From positions 1 to 36,544 of the forward strand of contig CAKUAR010000020.1 in assembly GCA_934636465.1 (NCBI GenBank): DNA of 36,544 bases, written 5' to 3'. The notes under the pieces were generated by a model that ran no database searches, was not told where the DNA came from, and saw nothing but the letters and a program-made list of their open reading frames with translations. Every line of letters starts with the position of its first letter. Within the stretch, counting starts at the first letter, position 1. Source of the stretch: an uncultured Muribaculaceae bacterium. Its GTDB lineage: Bacteria > Bacteroidota > Bacteroidia > Bacteroidales > Muribaculaceae. This document shows, one piece after another, positions 24,268 through 32,629 of the stretch. Position numbers and translations under genes: made by a program.

Positions 24268-25359
24268 TTACAAATAATTTATCTGATTTTTTTCTTTTTC
24301 TGCGTAATTAATTGCAAAGTTAGGATTTTTTTTCTGAATTATGTCTAAAAAAATCTCTTTTGTGTAATGTTCGCTTTCGTAATGACCTATATCGGCGATA
24401 ATTATGCGGTCTTCATTACCCATGAACTCGTGATATTTCATATCGCCGGTCAAAAACACGTCAGCGCCCTTGGCCATAGCCTTGCCTATGAGAAACGACC
24501 CTGCGCCACCACACATGGCCACACGGCTCACCTTGCGAGAGGTGTCGCCGCTGTAGCGCACAGCCTCCACGCCAAACGCGCGCTTCGCTTTTTCAAGAAA
24601 CGCTATGGCGTCTTGCGGCTCAATGTCGCCCACAACGCCCGACCCACACCGCTTCAACACATTGTCGAGCGGCAGAATGTCGTAAGCCGGCTCCTCGTAT
24701 GGGTGAACCGCCAGCATGGCGTTGACCACGGTGTCGCAGTGAGCCTTGTCGGCTATCACCTCCACACGTGTCTCCGGCTCCACATGAGCCTCGCCAACCT
24801 CTCCGGCAAACGGATTGGCATTTTCAAGGGCACGATAATGCCCCTCGCCTGCCATGCGATAGCTGCAGCAGTCATAGTCGCCCAGATTGTCGGCACCGGC
24901 CTGCCACATGGCATTTTCCACAGCCTGCACATGAGCATTTGGCACAAACACCACTATCTTCACCAGCTTGCCAGCCTGGCTGTCGAGCACCTCCACATTT
25001 TGCAGTCCGAGTTTTTCAGCCATCTTGAAGTTCACGCCGCCATAGGCATTGTCCATATTGGTGTGAGCCGAATATAGGGTGACGTCGTTTTTGATTGCCT
25101 TTGCCACAATCCGCTCCACCATGCTCCGGCCGGCTATTTTCTTCAGCGGTCGGAATATAAGTGGGTGATGCGAAATCACAAGGTTCGCCCCCTTTTCAAT
25201 AGCTTCATCGAGCACAGGCTCGGTGATGTCAGTGCACAGCAGCACACCGGTCACCTCGGCCGACAAGTCACCCACCTGCACCCCGGCATTGTCGTAGCTC
25301 TCCTGGAGCCACAGCGGAGCGTAGTCCTCAATCGCTTTGGTAATCTCGCCTATTCTCAT
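24268..25359 (-). CDS. NIF3-like dinuclear-metal hexameric protein (long form)
   Basis: A 363-residue member of the NIF3/YbgI/DUF34 family. Conserved metal-site segments are visible: D-N-A-G-V-Q-V-G (23-30), C-T-D-I-T with Asp44, V-I-S-H-H-P-L-I-F with His64 and His65, and near the C-terminus I-G-H-Y-E-S-E-H. The insert between the two halves (about 125-230, with V-F-V-P-N-A-H and H-P-Y-E-E-P-A-Y) is the CutA-like domain of the long form known from Gram-positive structures. Members form toroidal hexamers; suggested roles include metal handling and GTP cyclohydrolase I-like activity, none settled. It lies 26 bases after aspS and seven bases before the zinc-ribbon gene. Confidence 0.92.
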   Translation of the reverse strand: MRIGEITKAIEDYAPLWLQESYDNAGVQVGDLSAEVTGVLLCTDITEPVLDEAIEKGANLVISHHPLIFRPLKKIAGRSMVERIVAKAIKNDVTLYSAHTNMDNAYGGVNFKMAEKLGLQNVEVLDSQAGKLVKIVVFVPNAHVQAVENAMWQAGADNLGDYDCCSYRMAGEGHYRALENANPFAGEVGEAHVEPETRVEVIADKAHCDTVVNAMLAVHPYEEPAYDILPLDNVLKRCGSGVVGDIEPQDAIAFLEKAKRAFGVEAVRYSGDTSRKVSRVAMCGGAGSFLIGKAMAKGADVFLTGDMKYHEFMGNEDRIIIADIGHYESEHYTKEIFLDIIQKKNPNFAINYAEKEKNQINYL

Positions 25360-25385
25360 AGCCTGCCTTTGCGCATTGTGTGTTA

Positions 25386-27161
25386 TCAGTCGTTGGCCTT
25401 TGCAACCTTTTCCTCGTCAACCTTGAGGCACAGTTCCTCAAGCTGGCCTGACTCAAGCGCGCTTGGAGCGTCGAGCATCACGTCGCGGCCAGAGTTGTTC
25501 TTCGGGAATGCTATGCAGTCGCGAATACTGTCAAGCCCTGCCAATATCGACACGAAGCGATCGAGACCAAATGCCAAGCCTGCATGCGGTGGCGCACCAT
25601 ATTTGAACGCGTTCATCAAGAAGCCGAATTGTGCCTCGGCGCGCTCTGGAGTGAAGCCCAAAATCTTGAACATCTCCTCCTGCAAGTTGGTGTCGTGAAT
25701 ACGCAGACTTCCGCCGCCCACTTCTATGCCGTTGCACACAAAGTCGTATGCCTTGGCGCGCACCTTCTCCGGGTGAGTCTCCAGCAGTGGTATGTCGTCG
25801 GGGTTTGGCATGGTGAACGGGTGGTGTGTGGCCATGAGCCTTTGCTCCTCATCGCTCCACTCAAACAACGGGAAGTCGATAATCCACAAGCACCTAAACA
25901 CATTTTTGTCGCGAAGACCCAGACGGTCGCCCATCTCCAGACGCAACGAGCAAAGCTGAATACGTGTCTTGTTGGCGTTGTCGCCGCTCAAAATCAGCAC
26001 GAGGTCGCCGTCTTTTGCGCCCATCACTTGCTTTATTTCGTTGAGCACATCGGCAGAGTAGAACTTGTCGATGCTGCTCTTCACTGTGCCGTCGGCATTA
26101 TATTTGATATACACCAGACCCTTGGCGCCGATTTGCGGTTTCTTCACAAACTCGGTAATTTGGTCGAGCTGCTTGCGAGTGTAGTTGGCACAGCCAGGCA
26201 CACAGATGCCGCCTATGTAAGCAGCCTCGTCAAACACCTTGAAATCACCCTTGCCGGCAAATGCGTCTTTCAGCTCCACGAACTCCATGCCGAAGCGCAA
26301 GTCCGGCTTGTCGCTACCAAAGCGTTTCATGGCCTCATGCCATGTCATGCGCTGCAACTTTGGCAATTCCACGCCTCTAATCTCCTTGAACAAGTGGCGC
26401 GCCATGTCCTCAAAAATCTCAAGCACGTCTTCTTGGTCCACGAAGCTCATTTCGCAGTCAATCTGCGTGAACTCCGGCTGGCGGTCAGCGCGCAAATCCT
26501 CGTCGCGGAAACATTTTGCTATCTGGAAATAGCGGTCAAAGCCCGACACCATGAGCAGCTGCTTCAGCGTTTGCGGGCTCTGCGGCAAAGCATAGAACTG
26601 ACCTGGGTTCATGCGCGAAGGCACCACAAAGTCGCGTGCGCCTTCAGGTGTGCTGCCTATGAGGATTGGGGTTTCCACCTCTATGAAGTTGCGCGAATCA
26701 AGGAAGTTGCAAATCAATATGGTCATGCGGTGGCGCAGCTCCAGGTTTTTGCGCACACAAGAGCGGCGCAAATCGAGATAGCGATACTTCATGCGTATGT
26801 CATCGCCGCCGTCGGTGTTGTCCTCTATGGTGAACGGTGGCGTCTGGCTCACGCTGAGCACATTCAGCTCCGATGCTATGATTTCAATGTCGCCAGTAGG
26901 CAAATTTTCGTTTTTGCTTTGACGCTCACTCACGTTGCCTTTCACCTGAATGCAATATTCACGACCCAGTTTGTTGGCACGCTCACACAAGGCTGCGTCG
27001 CTCGACTCGTCGAACACAAGCTGAGTTATTCCATAACGGTCACGCAGGTCAACGAAGGTCATGCCTCCCATTTTGCGTGTGCGCTGCACCCAACCTGCCA
27101 GCGTAACGGTTTCGCCAGCATTGGCAAGGCGAAGCTCTCCACAAGTTTTAGTTCTATACAT
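25386..27161 (-). CDS. aspS: Aspartyl-tRNA synthetase (bacterial type)
   Basis: A 591-residue class IIb synthetase that charges tRNA-Asp. The N-terminal OB-fold anticodon-binding domain (about 1-105, with [20 protein letters not shown]) is followed by motif 2 FRDEDLR (218-224) with [10 protein letters not shown] bacterial GAD insert lies around 290-410, and motif 3 is GLAFGLDR (528-535). Length is typical for the bacterial enzyme. Whether it also charges tRNA-Asn cannot be told here. It is the first gene of an operon with the NIF3-like and zinc-ribbon genes. Confidence 0.97.
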   Translation of the reverse strand: MYRTKTCGELRLANAGETVTLAGWVQRTRKMGGMTFVDLRDRYGITQLVFDESSDAALCERANKLGREYCIQVKGNVSERQSKNENLPTGDIEIIASELNVLSVSQTPPFTIEDNTDGGDDIRMKYRYLDLRRSCVRKNLELRHRMTILICNFLDSRNFIEVETPILIGSTPEGARDFVVPSRMNPGQFYALPQSPQTLKQLLMVSGFDRYFQIAKCFRDEDLRADRQPEFTQIDCEMSFVDQEDVLEIFEDMARHLFKEIRGVELPKLQRMTWHEAMKRFGSDKPDLRFGMEFVELKDAFAGKGDFKVFDEAAYIGGICVPGCANYTRKQLDQITEFVKKPQIGAKGLVYIKYNADGTVKSSIDKFYSADVLNEIKQVMGAKDGDLVLILSGDNANKTRIQLCSLRLEMGDRLGLRDKNVFRCLWIIDFPLFEWSDEEQRLMATHHPFTMPNPDDIPLLETHPEKVRAKAYDFVCNGIEVGGGSLRIHDTNLQEEMFKILGFTPERAEAQFGFLMNAFKYGAPPHAGLAFGLDRFVSILAGLDSIRDCIAFPKNNSGRDVMLDAPSALESGQLEELCLKVDEEKVAKAND

Positions 27162-27212
27162 ATATAGTTAAATTATTAATTTTTCGTCGTTTTTCCTCTC
27201 GGTTACCATGAC

Positions 27213-27237
27213 GCGTGGCGCCACTATGCCGCCACGC
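27213..27237. repeat. Hairpin in the aspS leader
   Basis: GCGTGGCG (27213-27220) and CGCCACGC (27230-27237) pair perfectly with a nine-base loop, about 50 bases upstream of the aspS start codon. There is no T run after it on the minus strand close enough to make it a clear terminator. It may shape the aspS leader; no T-box elements are visible. Confidence 0.45.
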
Positions 27238-27260
27238 ATTCTGCACAGCAATCCTTAGTA

Positions 27261-27268
27261 CAAAATTA
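27261..27268 (-). promoter_or_regulatory. -7 box for the aspS operon
   Basis: Minus-strand TAATTTTG (27268-27261) matches TAnnTTTG, with a leader of about 95 bases to the aspS ATG. No clear -33 box, so confidence is low. Confidence 0.35.
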
Positions 27269-27351
27269 ATACATTTCCACCACACACATCAGCCATTTCT
27301 ATTAAAATATGCGGCATTTGCAGAGTTTTACGCAAATTTCTTCCAAAATGA

Positions 27352-27382
27352 TTTGCACAAACAAAAAAAAGTCGTACCTTTG
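27352..27382 (+). promoter_or_regulatory. Promoter for tRNA-Pro
   Basis: TTTG (27352-27355) and a perfect TACCTTTG (27375-27382) are 19 bases apart. Transcription would start near 27389, about 20 bases before the tRNA. Confidence 0.65.
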
Positions 27383-27409
27383 CAACGCAATTACGAAAGT
27401 AAGGCACCT

Positions 27410-27483
27410 CGGGGTGTAGCGCAGTTGGTTAGCGCGCCTGCTTTGGGAGCAGGAGGTCCCAAGTTCGAATCCTGGTACCCCGA
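27410..27483 (+). tRNA. tRNA-Pro (anticodon UGG)
   Basis: A 74-base cloverleaf. The acceptor arm CGGGGTG (27410-27416) pairs with TACCCCG (27476-27482) with a G-U closing pair; the discriminator base is A27483. The D arm contains GCGCAGTTGGTTAGCGC. The anticodon stem CCTGC/GCAGG encloses the seven-base loop TTTGGGA with anticodon TGG at 27444-27446. The T arm has TTCGAAT. CCA is not encoded. UGG reads all four CCN proline codons with modification. It has its own promoter and terminator. Confidence 0.97.
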
Positions 27484-27492
27484 CAAAAAAAA

Positions 27493-27521
27493 GACGTTGA
27501 ATTTTTCAGCGTCTTTTTTTT
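27493..27521 (+). terminator. Terminator of the tRNA-Pro gene
   Basis: GACGTTGA (27493-27500) pairs with TCAGCGTC (27506-27513) with one G-U pair, followed by eight T (27514-27521). It begins ten bases after the tRNA. Confidence 0.8.
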
Positions 27522-27642
27522 GTTTTTATCCGCTAGCACCCCAGCAGCCACCAGACACCCCAGACATCGCCCACGCCACCGCACACTCCGGCTGACCGAC
27601 GGCACAATGCAGAACTCCCACAAAAACAAAGCAAACTATATA

Positions 27643-27787
27643 AAAAAGTAAATCCTCGATTACACATCGGGGATTGCTTAACTAATTAACCTTCTAATAC
27701 CATTAACATAAACCTTAAACAATGAAAGTGAAAACCGTCGTCACGACGCCTGTCATTTCATAACCTTAAAAACTAATACCATGAAAA
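27643..27787 (-). ncRNA. Candidate small non-coding RNA (about 145 nt)
   Basis: On the minus strand, a perfect TATCTTTG box (27801-27794) is followed by about 145 bases without a convincing reading frame. The stretch ends in a stem AATCCCCG/CGAGGATT (27675-27668 with 27658-27651, one G-U pair) and six T (complement of 27643-27648). In between, a central hairpin CGTCG-TGA-CGACG is enclosed by a longer helix ATGAAATGA with TCA-C-TTTCAT. The sequence ATGGTATTAG followed closely by AAGGTTA occurs twice, once on each side of this central helix. The pattern of a long interrupted hairpin recalls 6S-type RNAs, and to my memory similar sequence occurs between genes in other Bacteroidales, but the family must be checked. 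It runs against the tRNA-Pro gene and upstream of aspS. Confidence 0.5.
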
Positions 27788-27793
27788 CTGATG

Positions 27794-27821
27794 CAAAGAT
27801 ACACGTTTTTATGTTATACAA
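27794..27821 (-). promoter_or_regulatory. Promoter for the candidate small RNA
   Basis: Minus-strand TATCTTTG (27801-27794) is a perfect -7 box. The nearest TTG (27821-27819) is 17 bases away, slightly shorter than usual. No protein gene starts downstream of it on this strand until aspS at 27161. Confidence 0.45.
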
Positions 27822-27943
27822 CATATTTCTCAAGCATTATTTTTCGAGTTTAACCAAATTTTAACACTTTTACTCCAAAAAACTTACGAAACCGCAACAA
27901 AAGCACCGGCAAAAACGCACAACTCGAAACACCGCCGAAAAAC

Positions 27944-27983
27944 AAAAAAACTGCCCATCTGCACAACACATGCAGACGGACAG
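27944..27983 (-). terminator. Terminator of the glpABC operon
   Basis: CTGCCCATCTGCA (27951-27963) and TGCAGACGGACAG (27971-27983) pair at 11 of 13 positions. On the minus strand the stem is followed by seven T (complement of 27944-27950). It lies about 60 bases after the glpC stop. Confidence 0.75.
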
Positions 27984-28043
27984 CAACATATAATAAGTCA
28001 AAAGATAAGTGTCCTTAATCAACCATGCAATAACCCACTTTCG

Positions 28044-29303
28044 TCACTTCACGCCATTGAGCTTCATCGTCTTTTCCACATCAAGAGCTTGGGCAATCAG
28101 AGAAATTGGGTTTTCCACCTTCACGCCGGTTGACATCTCTATTTGCCATTTGCAGGTCTCGCAGTCAGTGGCCACACAATCGGGTGCCACCTCCTCTATT
28201 TGCTTAAACAGCGACGAGCCCACGGCTTGCGAGTTTTTGTAATTCTCCTTCTTGAAGCCGTATGTTCCGGCAATGCCGCAGCACTGGCTGTCGAGCATCA
28301 CGAAATCTACGTTTGGAATCATCTTGAGCAGCTCGGTGCTATACACCACCCAGCCCATGCGCTCCATGTGGCATGCGCTGTGATATGCCACGCGTTTCTT
28401 GAAGTCGTTGCGGAATGCCAGCTTCACCTTGCCCGACTCCACGAGACGGTAGATGAAGCGTGTGGCAAGCGAGATGTTACTTCTCACGTCGGAGTTGTCG
28501 ATGCCGAGCAAGTTTGGATACTCGTCACGCATGGTGAATGTGCAGGTGGAGCTTGTGGTGAGCACAGTGCGGCCGTCACTCTCCACAGCCTTGCGTATGT
28601 TGTCGATGTTGAACTGGCCTTGGCGCTTTGCCTGACCCGACATGCCGTTGGCAATGAGAGCCACGCCGCAGCATTTCTCTTTTTCGAGCAAGTCAACGCC
28701 ATAACCTATGGCATTCATTATCTTCACAAAGTCCTTGCCGAGCTGCGGGAAGTTGTAGTTCACATAGCAACCGTGGAAATAGCTCACACGCTTACTGAAC
28801 TTCTGCTGCTCCGCCTTGGCGTTTTTCTTGAACCATGTCACAAACTTCTGCGAGCTGTAGGCCGGGAATGAGCGGTGCTTGTCAATGCCCATCACACCAT
28901 GCAGCACTTGCTTAGTCACGCCCAAGCCGAGCACTGCGTTGGCCACAGGAGCCACCATGTTGGCCATAGTGCCCACAATGTCGGTGTTGGCGAGCATCAT
29001 GTCACGCAAAATCGGGCGGTGGGTGCTATATTTGATGCGAGCGGCCTGAATCATTTCGCCTATCTGCACGCCTTCAGGGCAAGCCACCTCACAGCGGCGG
29101 CAATTCAAGCACAGTTTCAGAGCCTCATCAAAGAATTTCGGGTCTTTCAAGCGGTAACGCTCATTGTCAGGACCTGCCTGCTTGGGGCCAGGATATTTAG
29201 GTTCAATGCTTGCTATTGGGCAATAAACCGTGCATATAGAGCACTTGAGACACTTCTCAAGGTTGTTTATACTGAGATTTTTTAATTGTGTTGCTTCTGC
29301 CAT
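28044..29303 (-). CDS. glpC: Anaerobic glycerol-3-phosphate dehydrogenase subunit C
   Basis: A 419-residue iron-sulfur subunit that anchors the GlpAB dehydrogenase to the inner membrane and passes electrons to the quinone pool. Two 4Fe-4S ferredoxin motifs are near the N-terminus (Cys18, 21, 24, 28 and Cys65, 68, 71, 75), each ending in C-P. Two CCG domains follow (EKCCGVAL and SQCCGIAG), as in heterodisulfide-reductase-type subunits. No transmembrane helix is evident, as in other GlpC proteins. It is the last gene of glpABC, 12 bases after glpB, and is followed by a terminator. Confidence 0.93.
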   Translation of the reverse strand: MAEATQLKNLSINNLEKCLKCSICTVYCPIASIEPKYPGPKQAGPDNERYRLKDPKFFDEALKLCLNCRRCEVACPEGVQIGEMIQAARIKYSTHRPILRDMMLANTDIVGTMANMVAPVANAVLGLGVTKQVLHGVMGIDKHRSFPAYSSQKFVTWFKKNAKAEQQKFSKRVSYFHGCYVNYNFPQLGKDFVKIMNAIGYGVDLLEKEKCCGVALIANGMSGQAKRQGQFNIDNIRKAVESDGRTVLTTSSTCTFTMRDEYPNLLGIDNSDVRSNISLATRFIYRLVESGKVKLAFRNDFKKRVAYHSACHMERMGWVVYSTELLKMIPNVDFVMLDSQCCGIAGTYGFKKENYKNSQAVGSSLFKQIEEVAPDCVATDCETCKWQIEMSTGVKVENPISLIAQALDVEKTMKLNGVK

Positions 29304-29315
29304 GACTGCACCTTT

Positions 29316-30554
29316 CTATTTTAAAATGTTGTTTGAAACCTGAAGAGCAGTGAGCATGTCAACTCCTGTCCCGTCGGCAAGTTTAATATAATTGTGCCCA
29401 CTCAGCACTGCGCCTGCGGCAAACACGTTGTCCACCGTCTTGCCGCCCTTTTTCACGTGCAGCGCGGCATCGGTCGAAACTCCAAATCCCATATATGGCT
29501 GCGCATCATACACGCACTCCTTAGTCCAGTCGTGACGGCCGTCGGTGGCATCAACGTCAAACCCGAACACCGGTTCATACACGCCCTGGTAGTTCGACTC
29601 CAGACCGTGGCTCATAAACGAGCCTGTGGCGAGCACAAACTGCTGTGCCGATATTGTCTCGTCGGTGAGCTTGGCTGTGGCAACGCTCACCAGCTTACCG
29701 CCGTCAAACTTGCCACCAGTCACTTGGTCGCCCACGAGCACTGTGCCGCCCAAGTTTTGGAAACGTTTGCGCAGCATGTTTTGTACTCTCACGCCAGGCA
29801 CCAGCGGCGGCAATGTGGCAGCAAACTGCACATTGGCGTCAACCAGCTCGGCAAGTTTGCTCACTGCGTCGGCATTAGCATGGCCAAGCACTGCCGGCAG
29901 CAGCACCGTCTCGCCCTCCGAAGCCACGTTGTTAATTTCCCGGGCAAGCTGTTGCAGTTCCGCATCGTCGTTGAGCACTTTGGCTATGTTTGCCGAGCGC
30001 ATTTCGCTTGCGCTGCGGCGTGCCTTGTCAAGGCTTGGCGTGGTCACAGCCTTCACCTCCACCTTTGCGCCAAGTTTGCGCAGACCAGCCACCACAAATT
30101 TTGTGGGGTAGTCCAAATATCCTATTATGTTCACCACCTTTATGCTCTGAGCCGGCAGTTTGCCGTCGGCATCGGCGGTCAGCATGTCATCTATAGTGAG
30201 CCATGCCGGCTTCAGCGCGCCCATAGGCGTCAGTCTGAAGTGGTTGGCGGCAGCATCGCCATTCACGGCCATGCCGGCGTCGGTCAGCAAGCGTTTAGCC
30301 TCGGCGGCAGTTGCAGCCACGTCGGCCACCTTGGCATAAGGGTGGCAAGGCGCCAGAGCCGAAACGGCTTCAAGAGGATTTCGCACAATGTTGCCGTCGG
30401 CACCATATCCCAGCAGCTCAAATGAGCCTGGGTTGAAGTGAAGGCTGCTCTGACCATACGACACTATGCACACCTTCTTTCCGTTCTCGGCAAGTTTAAT
30501 TCCGCAAGTCAGGCCACTAAGGCCACCTCCAATAATAACAACATCAAATTTCAT
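29316..30554 (-). CDS. glpB: Anaerobic glycerol-3-phosphate dehydrogenase subunit B
   Basis: A 412-residue flavoprotein subunit. The N-terminal dinucleotide-binding motif is I-I-G-G-G-L-S-G-L (7-15). The C-terminal FAD segment is G-A-V-L-S-G-H-N-Y. The S-S-L-H-F-N-P-G-S-F-E-L-L-G stretch near residue 36 is characteristic of GlpB. It works with GlpA to oxidise sn-glycerol-3-phosphate to dihydroxyacetone phosphate under anaerobic conditions. Its start overlaps the glpA stop by four bases (ATGA), so the two are translated together, and glpC follows after 12 bases. Confidence 0.93.
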   Translation of the reverse strand: MKFDVVIIGGGLSGLTCGIKLAENGKKVCIVSYGQSSLHFNPGSFELLGYGADGNIVRNPLEAVSALAPCHPYAKVADVAATAAEAKRLLTDAGMAVNGDAAANHFRLTPMGALKPAWLTIDDMLTADADGKLPAQSIKVVNIIGYLDYPTKFVVAGLRKLGAKVEVKAVTTPSLDKARRSASEMRSANIAKVLNDDAELQQLAREINNVASEGETVLLPAVLGHANADAVSKLAELVDANVQFAATLPPLVPGVRVQNMLRKRFQNLGGTVLVGDQVTGGKFDGGKLVSVATAKLTDETISAQQFVLATGSFMSHGLESNYQGVYEPVFGFDVDATDGRHDWTKECVYDAQPYMGFGVSTDAALHVKKGGKTVDNVFAAGAVLSGHNYIKLADGTGVDMLTALQVSNNILK

Positions 30555-32185
30555 TTTGCCAGTCCTCCTTTGTTTTGTGCGAATTTATCAAGGCCGCACA
30601 AACCCTCGTAGATTGTTGCAGCGAGCTGGGCTTCGCTCAGGGTTGCGCCCCAAGCCACAGGCTTCATGCCCTTCCAACGCTCGTTCATGAAATCGGCCAA
30701 ATCGGCGGCGCACTTGTCGGCATCGTCATCGCCCATCAAGCCGCAAAGCAAATTCGACGCGCGGCAGGCGCAAAGCTCGCCTTGACATGTGCCCATGCCC
30801 ATGCGGGTGCGGCGACGCAAGTTTGTGAGGTTGTGCACATGCAACTCATTGTAGGCATACTTCACCTCGCCCACGCTCACGTTCTCGCACTCGCACACCA
30901 GAGCGTCGTCTATCACGTCGCCAGTGGGTATTTCCTTTGCCAACGTGCCGTGACGGCCCTCGGCTGCCCTTTGCGCCACCGTGTAGTGGTGGGCGCGGGC
31001 CTCTTCCTCGTTGCCTTCAGAGCCTGGAAGCGGAGTGGTGGCTGTGGCGCACTGCTGCGTGTTGCCAAGTTTCTTGCAGGCAAGGTCGGTTGCGTCTTCC
31101 GCCATCTGGCGATAAGTCATCATCTTTCCGCCGGTTATGGTTATCAAGCCGGCCAGTCCGTCGCGCACCTCGTGGTCAAGGCACACAATGCCACGGCTGA
31201 TGCTGCGGCCCGAAGGGTCGTTGTCGCTTGCCACCAGCGGGCGCACTCCGGCATAAGCCCTGATTACGCGAGTGCTTGCCAGTGCCGGAGCGAGCTTCTC
31301 GCCCTCGGTGAGCAGCACCTGCACTTCCTCGTCGGTCACGCGCATGTCGTCTATCTGGTCAAACGGCACACGGTCGCTCGTGGTGCCTATCACACACACT
31401 GCGTCGTCTGGCACCAGAATGTCGGCATTGGCAGGCTTGCGGCAACGGTTTATCACCATGTTGTTCACACGATGTCCGAAAATGAGCAACGCTCCCTTGG
31501 CCGGGAACATGTTGACGTCAATTCCGGCTTTCTTGGCCACGAGGTGACCCCAAATGCCGGCAGCATTGATTGTCACCTTGGCGTAAGCCTCTGTTATTTC
31601 GCCGGTGTGGTTGTTGCGCAATTTCACGCCCACCACCCTTGTTTGGTCTATTATGAAATCCACCACTTCGTGATAAGTGAGTGTCTTTGCGCCATGCAAG
31701 CGCGCGTCGAGCACATTGGCCATCGTCAAGCGGAATGGGTCAACCGATGCGTCAGGCACTTTCACCGCGCCTATCAGTGTGGGGTTAACCGCAGGCTCCA
31801 TGCGCTTGGCAAGCTCGGGGTCTATCGCCTCGGCGTTGATTCCGGCTTTCAAGCACGCCTCCACAAAAGTCTTTTGATAAGCAAGGTCGTCTTCTGGCAG
31901 GGTTATGAACAGACCTTCGGTCTCTTCCACACAGTTTGACGCAATCTTGCGCAAAATCATATTTTCTTTAATACATTCGGCTGCCGACTCTCCGTCAGTC
32001 ACCGCATAGCGCGCACCGCTGTGCAGCAAGCCGTGGTTGCGGCCAGTGGCACCCACAGTGAAGTCCTGACGCTCCACCAGAAGCACCTTCAATCCGCGCA
32101 TAGCGCAGTCGCGGGCTGTGCCAGCACCGGTGATTCCGCCACCAATAACGATTACATCGTATTGCTTGTCATTTTGCTTAACCAT
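30551..32185 (-). CDS. glpA: Anaerobic glycerol-3-phosphate dehydrogenase subunit A
   Basis: A 544-residue catalytic subunit. FAD binding is shown by GGGITGAG (15-22), and the substrate-site segment G-A-T-G-R-N-H-G-L-L-H-S-G-A-R-Y follows, as in glycerol-3-phosphate oxidases. The C-terminus has a BFD-like [2Fe-2S] domain (Cys431, Cys433, Cys467, Cys472; CEC and TCQGELC). It oxidises glycerol-3-phosphate from glycerol or lipid breakdown. It is the first gene of the operon, transcribed from 32332-32362 with a leader of about 140 bases, and is divergent from a DeoR-type regulator at 32630, which is the probable repressor. Confidence 0.95.
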   Translation of the reverse strand: MVKQNDKQYDVIVIGGGITGAGTARDCAMRGLKVLLVERQDFTVGATGRNHGLLHSGARYAVTDGESAAECIKENMILRKIASNCVEETEGLFITLPEDDLAYQKTFVEACLKAGINAEAIDPELAKRMEPAVNPTLIGAVKVPDASVDPFRLTMANVLDARLHGAKTLTYHEVVDFIIDQTRVVGVKLRNNHTGEITEAYAKVTINAAGIWGHLVAKKAGIDVNMFPAKGALLIFGHRVNNMVINRCRKPANADILVPDDAVCVIGTTSDRVPFDQIDDMRVTDEEVQVLLTEGEKLAPALASTRVIRAYAGVRPLVASDNDPSGRSISRGIVCLDHEVRDGLAGLITITGGKMMTYRQMAEDATDLACKKLGNTQQCATATTPLPGSEGNEEEARAHHYTVAQRAAEGRHGTLAKEIPTGDVIDDALVCECENVSVGEVKYAYNELHVHNLTNLRRRTRMGMGTCQGELCACRASNLLCGLMGDDDADKCAADLADFMNERWKGMKPVAWGATLSEAQLAATIYEGLCGLDKFAQNKGGLAK

Positions 32186-32331
32186 CGCTAATCGTCAATA
32201 TTGTTTATTCAAGTTTTTGTTTCAGTTTGTAATCAAAAGAACGAACCCCCAGCATCAGGAGATTCTGCATATTTTCATTTGAAGGCAAGTTTATTACTAC
32301 CAAAACGAAACTATTTTCTTTTGGTTCGCAA

Positions 32332-32362
32332 CAAAATTAGACACTATTTTGAAACCAACAAA
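32332..32362 (-). promoter_or_regulatory. Promoter for glpABC
   Basis: Minus strand: TTTG (32362-32359), 19 bases, then TAATTTTG (32339-32332). The start of transcription falls near 32325, on the edge of an inverted repeat ACCAAAA (32299-32305) / TTTTGGT (32319-32325). That repeat is a candidate operator for the divergent regulator. Confidence 0.55.
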
Positions 32363-32525
32363 ATTTTTGCGCGATTTTTTGCACATTTATTTTTCACCCA
32401 AACTTGCAGCTTCACAGCAAAATCCGCAATTTGCTCCCCCTCGCCCTAATTGTGTCCTATATAATAAGGTAGTTAATTTTTGCAAAAACAACTTTCCGAA
32501 AACAAATTAATCAAAAAAAATAACG

Positions 32526-32533
32526 TACTTTTG
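32526..32533 (+). promoter_or_regulatory. -7 box for the glpR-like regulator gene
   Basis: TACTTTTG at 32526-32533 is a perfect TAnnTTTG. No TTG is found at the usual -33 distance. The leader is about 90 bases. Confidence 0.4.
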
Positions 32534-32543
32534 CAATGAAAGG

Positions 32544-32574
32544 AATTGAAAGCCACGACATGCTGGTTTCAATT
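32544..32574. repeat. Perfect inverted repeat in the regulator leader, candidate operator
   Basis: AATTGAAA (32544-32551) and TTTCAATT (32567-32574) pair perfectly with 15 bases between. It covers the predicted transcription start of the DeoR-type gene, a usual place for an autoregulatory site. It could equally be a leader hairpin. Confidence 0.4.
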
Positions 32575-32629
32575 TATTTCGCAAACATAACAAACATCAT
32601 TCACTTTCAAACAAACACCAGGCAGAATT

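Noticed and set aside
25584..27167. A 527-codon open frame on the plus strand opposite aspS
   Set aside because: Same antisense artefact: it covers aspS almost exactly, is His/Val-rich and shows no motif.
27429..27629. A 66-codon frame on the minus strand containing RIRTWDLLLPKQAR
   Set aside because: It is the antisense of tRNA-Pro and its terminator; this peptide string is a well-known false call opposite such tRNAs.
27722..27864. Small plus-strand frames (13 and 27 codons) starting at ATG 27722 and 27781
   Set aside because: Too short, no family, and they run against the better supported small RNA on the other strand.
29394..31939. Two long open frames on the plus strand opposite glpB and glpA (343 and 454 codons)
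   Set aside because: Antisense shadows caused by codon bias in glpA and glpB; no promoter or domain.
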